Shown: piece by piece, positions 62,801 through 64,000 of the stretch | Numbering within the stretch: the stretch's first letter is position 1 | How the letters are laid out: each line of letters starts with the position of its first letter | Assembly: GCA_030248135.1 (NCBI GenBank) | Contig: JASANC010002015.1 | Coordinates: 1-64,000 of the forward strand | Origin: Theristus sp. LFF4_11 | Taxonomy: Eukaryota; Nematoda; Chromadorea; Monhysterida; Xyalidae | Direction of reading: 5' to 3' | DNA: 64,000 bases | The notes under the pieces: generated by a model | What the model was told of the DNA's origin: nothing | Databases searched by the model: none | The model's input: the letters and a program-made list of their open reading frames with translations, nothing else | Translations under genes and position numbers: made by a program

Positions 62801-63811
62801 GTCGTGTTCTTCGCCGCTGCCTGCGTCTCTCCATCCTCTCGCGTCTTACGCTGGTGATCTCTGCCAAAAGGCGACGAATTTCGGCGATGTCAATTGGACC
62901 GGACTCAGCGTTGTTCGTGTTTTTGCGTGCCAACTCAACTTTACTCGGTGAGTCGTTCCGTCCGCCGAACGACAACGAGATCTTCAAATCGCGAAACGGC
63001 CCGTCGATCTCCATCGCTGGAATGATCATGAGTAAAATTGAAAAACTCTGGTAGACTGCTGCCTGACGTGAAATGTTGTTTGTCCATTCAAACAAACCTC
63101 AAATTCATCAAACTCTCCGCTTCTGTCCTGTTTTCCTCGGTACCCAAGAGCACAAAAAACACCGCTCCAAACCAGCAATAAGCTGGAAACACGCGTAATA
63201 CCTCGCTCAATCTCGCTTTTACTATGTGCCGAGTCTTTCCAACCAGAATTCGGCGTCAGCAGAGCTTCTTCCGGGATGTCCCACAGGATTCCATCGGTTG
63301 TGTTCGTTGAATAGCGACCGTGCGTCTTGCTGGAATCGCTGATGAAATCCGCTTTAGCCAAAAGTGCGTCTGCGATCAAGTCTGCAACGGTGAATGCTTG
63401 TTCGAGGATGAATTCAAAAGCTATTTCTGCTCAATGTAACTGAAAAATACCGTTATAAATTGTCCAAACTAAAAAAATACGCACCCGAATTCGTGCCAAT
63501 CGAATGCAACGGAAACGAGCTCTTGTCAATCTGTCGGTTGCCCAACAATATTGGCGTGTCGTCCGACTGACTGAACCAGTTTCTCCTGCCATCATCGGCC
63601 AGTTCCTGGCGAACGCTTGACGTTTGACTGTTCAGCGACATTGGAAACGCCACGTCGACCGGGCAATAGGCCGCTCGAAAGGAGCCGCCAGTCGCTGACG
63701 CCAGGCGTCGCAGTTGACAGATGGCGCCACTGTTTGGCGTCAGTCCTGACCCGACCACGAACACGACGTGCACCGGTCGGCCGTTGCTTGCCAGTCTGGA
63801 AAACATGTGCA
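59867..63811 (-). CDS. Large protein: VWA-like start, two hydrophobic segments, Ser/Arg- and Gln-rich tail (5' partial)
   Basis: Ten minus-strand exons: 63811-63485, 63381-63098, 63062-62778, 62460-62183, 61889 to about 61720, 61366-61126, 61058-60978, 60899-60818, 60684-60421, 60001-59867. The gene continues past the right edge. The first visible exon reads RPVHVVFVVGSGLTPNSGAI then LRRLASATGGSF, like the last strand and helix of a von Willebrand A domain; this is tentative. Two hydrophobic stretches follow (VSSLLLVWSGVFCALGY and FSILLMIIPAMEI), then a basic helix (RRERMERRRQRRRTRRYR), an SR-rich segment (STSSSSRSSSRASSQHSSS), a W-rich piece (AWMSEWWQRTLRREQR), a coiled-coil-like NTKLLEQQLQ, and a 13-residue polyQ. 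All junctions agree in phase except the end of exon 5, which I could not fix. One intron (63097-63063) is only 35 nt. A stop at 62766, just past the exon 3 donor, leaves open that these are two genes. Confidence 0.55.
60297..60415 (+). repeat. Dispersed repeat, GGTCCCGCG family
   Basis: Shares CTGTGCGCGCATTGAGTCGC, GGGACCAAAATAAAAGATCA and TTTTGAATTCCCGCGTC with the 23.3-kb copy. It lies in the last intron of the large minus-strand gene and ends within 6 bp of the exon 9 donor. The AATAAA in it is in the plus-strand direction. Confidence 0.7.
61567..61675. mobile_element. Mariner-like MITE, partial copy
   Basis: Retains AGTAAACATGGCAGCTTTAT and GTGCAAGGAACGAGCGAAAT from the left half of the CAGTATGGCC family. 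The right half is missing. It lies in an intron of the large minus-strand gene. Confidence 0.6.
62645..62735. repeat. Cluster of AAACGCGTTT palindromes
   Basis: ACGCGTT or its complement occurs five times within about 90 bp, usually as AAACGCGTTTAA, separated by TATTAA-like spacers; a sixth GCGCGTTTAAC is imperfect. It lies in intron 3 of the large minus-strand gene. No known element was matched. Confidence 0.85.
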
Positions 63812-63832
63812 CTGAGCAAAAAGGAATACCGT

Positions 63833-63965
63833 ATTACCCCCACTAAACCCCCATGGGGGATTAACACGTCAGCGACTTTTAGGGGTGGGGGTTTATTGGT
63901 GGGGGGGGGGATTATTGGTGGGGGGGGGGTTTATTTACAAAAAAATCTAGGGGGGGGGGGGTTTG
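63833..63965. repeat. G-rich low-complexity stretch at right edge
   Basis: Runs of 8-11 G separated by TTTATT and TTATTGGT spacers, with the inverted CCCCCACTAAACCCCCATGG upstream. It lies in the intron upstream of the first visible exon of the large minus-strand gene and is cut off by the window edge. Confidence 0.8.
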
Positions 63966-64000
63966 TTGAAAAATGGCAAAAATACATTGCATGGCAGGCA

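Overview
This looks like nuclear DNA from a nematode. The clearest marker is a multi-exon gene at 49.4-56.0 kb for a cuticlin-type ZP-domain protein. A secreted PAN plus ShKT protein at 21.2 kb fits the same reading. Introns use GT..AG, often with T-rich acceptors ending in CAG, and range from 35 nt to about 2.8 kb. I cannot name the genus. All gene models below were built by hand by joining open frames at splice sites whose phases agree; none has transcript support.

Layout. 0-4.1 kb is repeat: two ~1.07-kb near-identical direct repeats enclose a terminal-inverted-repeat element and a ~149-bp satellite. 4.1-12.0 kb has no gene I can support. 12.0-20.3 kb (+) holds a nine-exon gene for an 843-aa single-pass membrane protein with a very long disordered tail. 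21.2-22.0 kb (+) is the PAN/ShKT secreted protein. 22.2-27.2 kb (-) has three small genes: two multi-pass membrane proteins of 185 and 210 aa, and a 180-aa charged Q-rich protein. 27.5-35.6 kb is a transposon graveyard rich in ~700-bp hAT-like non-autonomous elements with 8-bp target duplications, one of them inserted inside another copy of its own family. 35.7-39.6 kb (+) is a complete SCO1/SCO2-type copper chaperone gene with a tRNA-Ser(TGA) in its first intron and a hAT-like element in its third. 40.7-45.0 kb (-) is a nine-exon gene for a 498-aa multi-pass receptor resembling gustatory receptors. 49.4-56.0 kb (+) is the ZP gene (eleven exons, 672 aa). 57.1 kb (-) is a short secreted protein. 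59.9-63.8 kb (-) is a ten-exon gene, cut by the right edge, with a possible VWA-like start, two hydrophobic segments and a Ser/Arg- and Gln-rich tail.

The genes do not form one pathway. SCO acts in mitochondrial copper delivery to cytochrome c oxidase. The ZP and PAN/ShKT proteins belong to the extracellular matrix or secretome, and the receptor to the cell surface. What unites the window is its mobile DNA: most larger introns carry a SINE, a MITE or a hAT-like element, including a tRNA-derived SINE seen three times and a mariner-like MITE seen at least five times. No operon, CRISPR array or prokaryotic feature is present.
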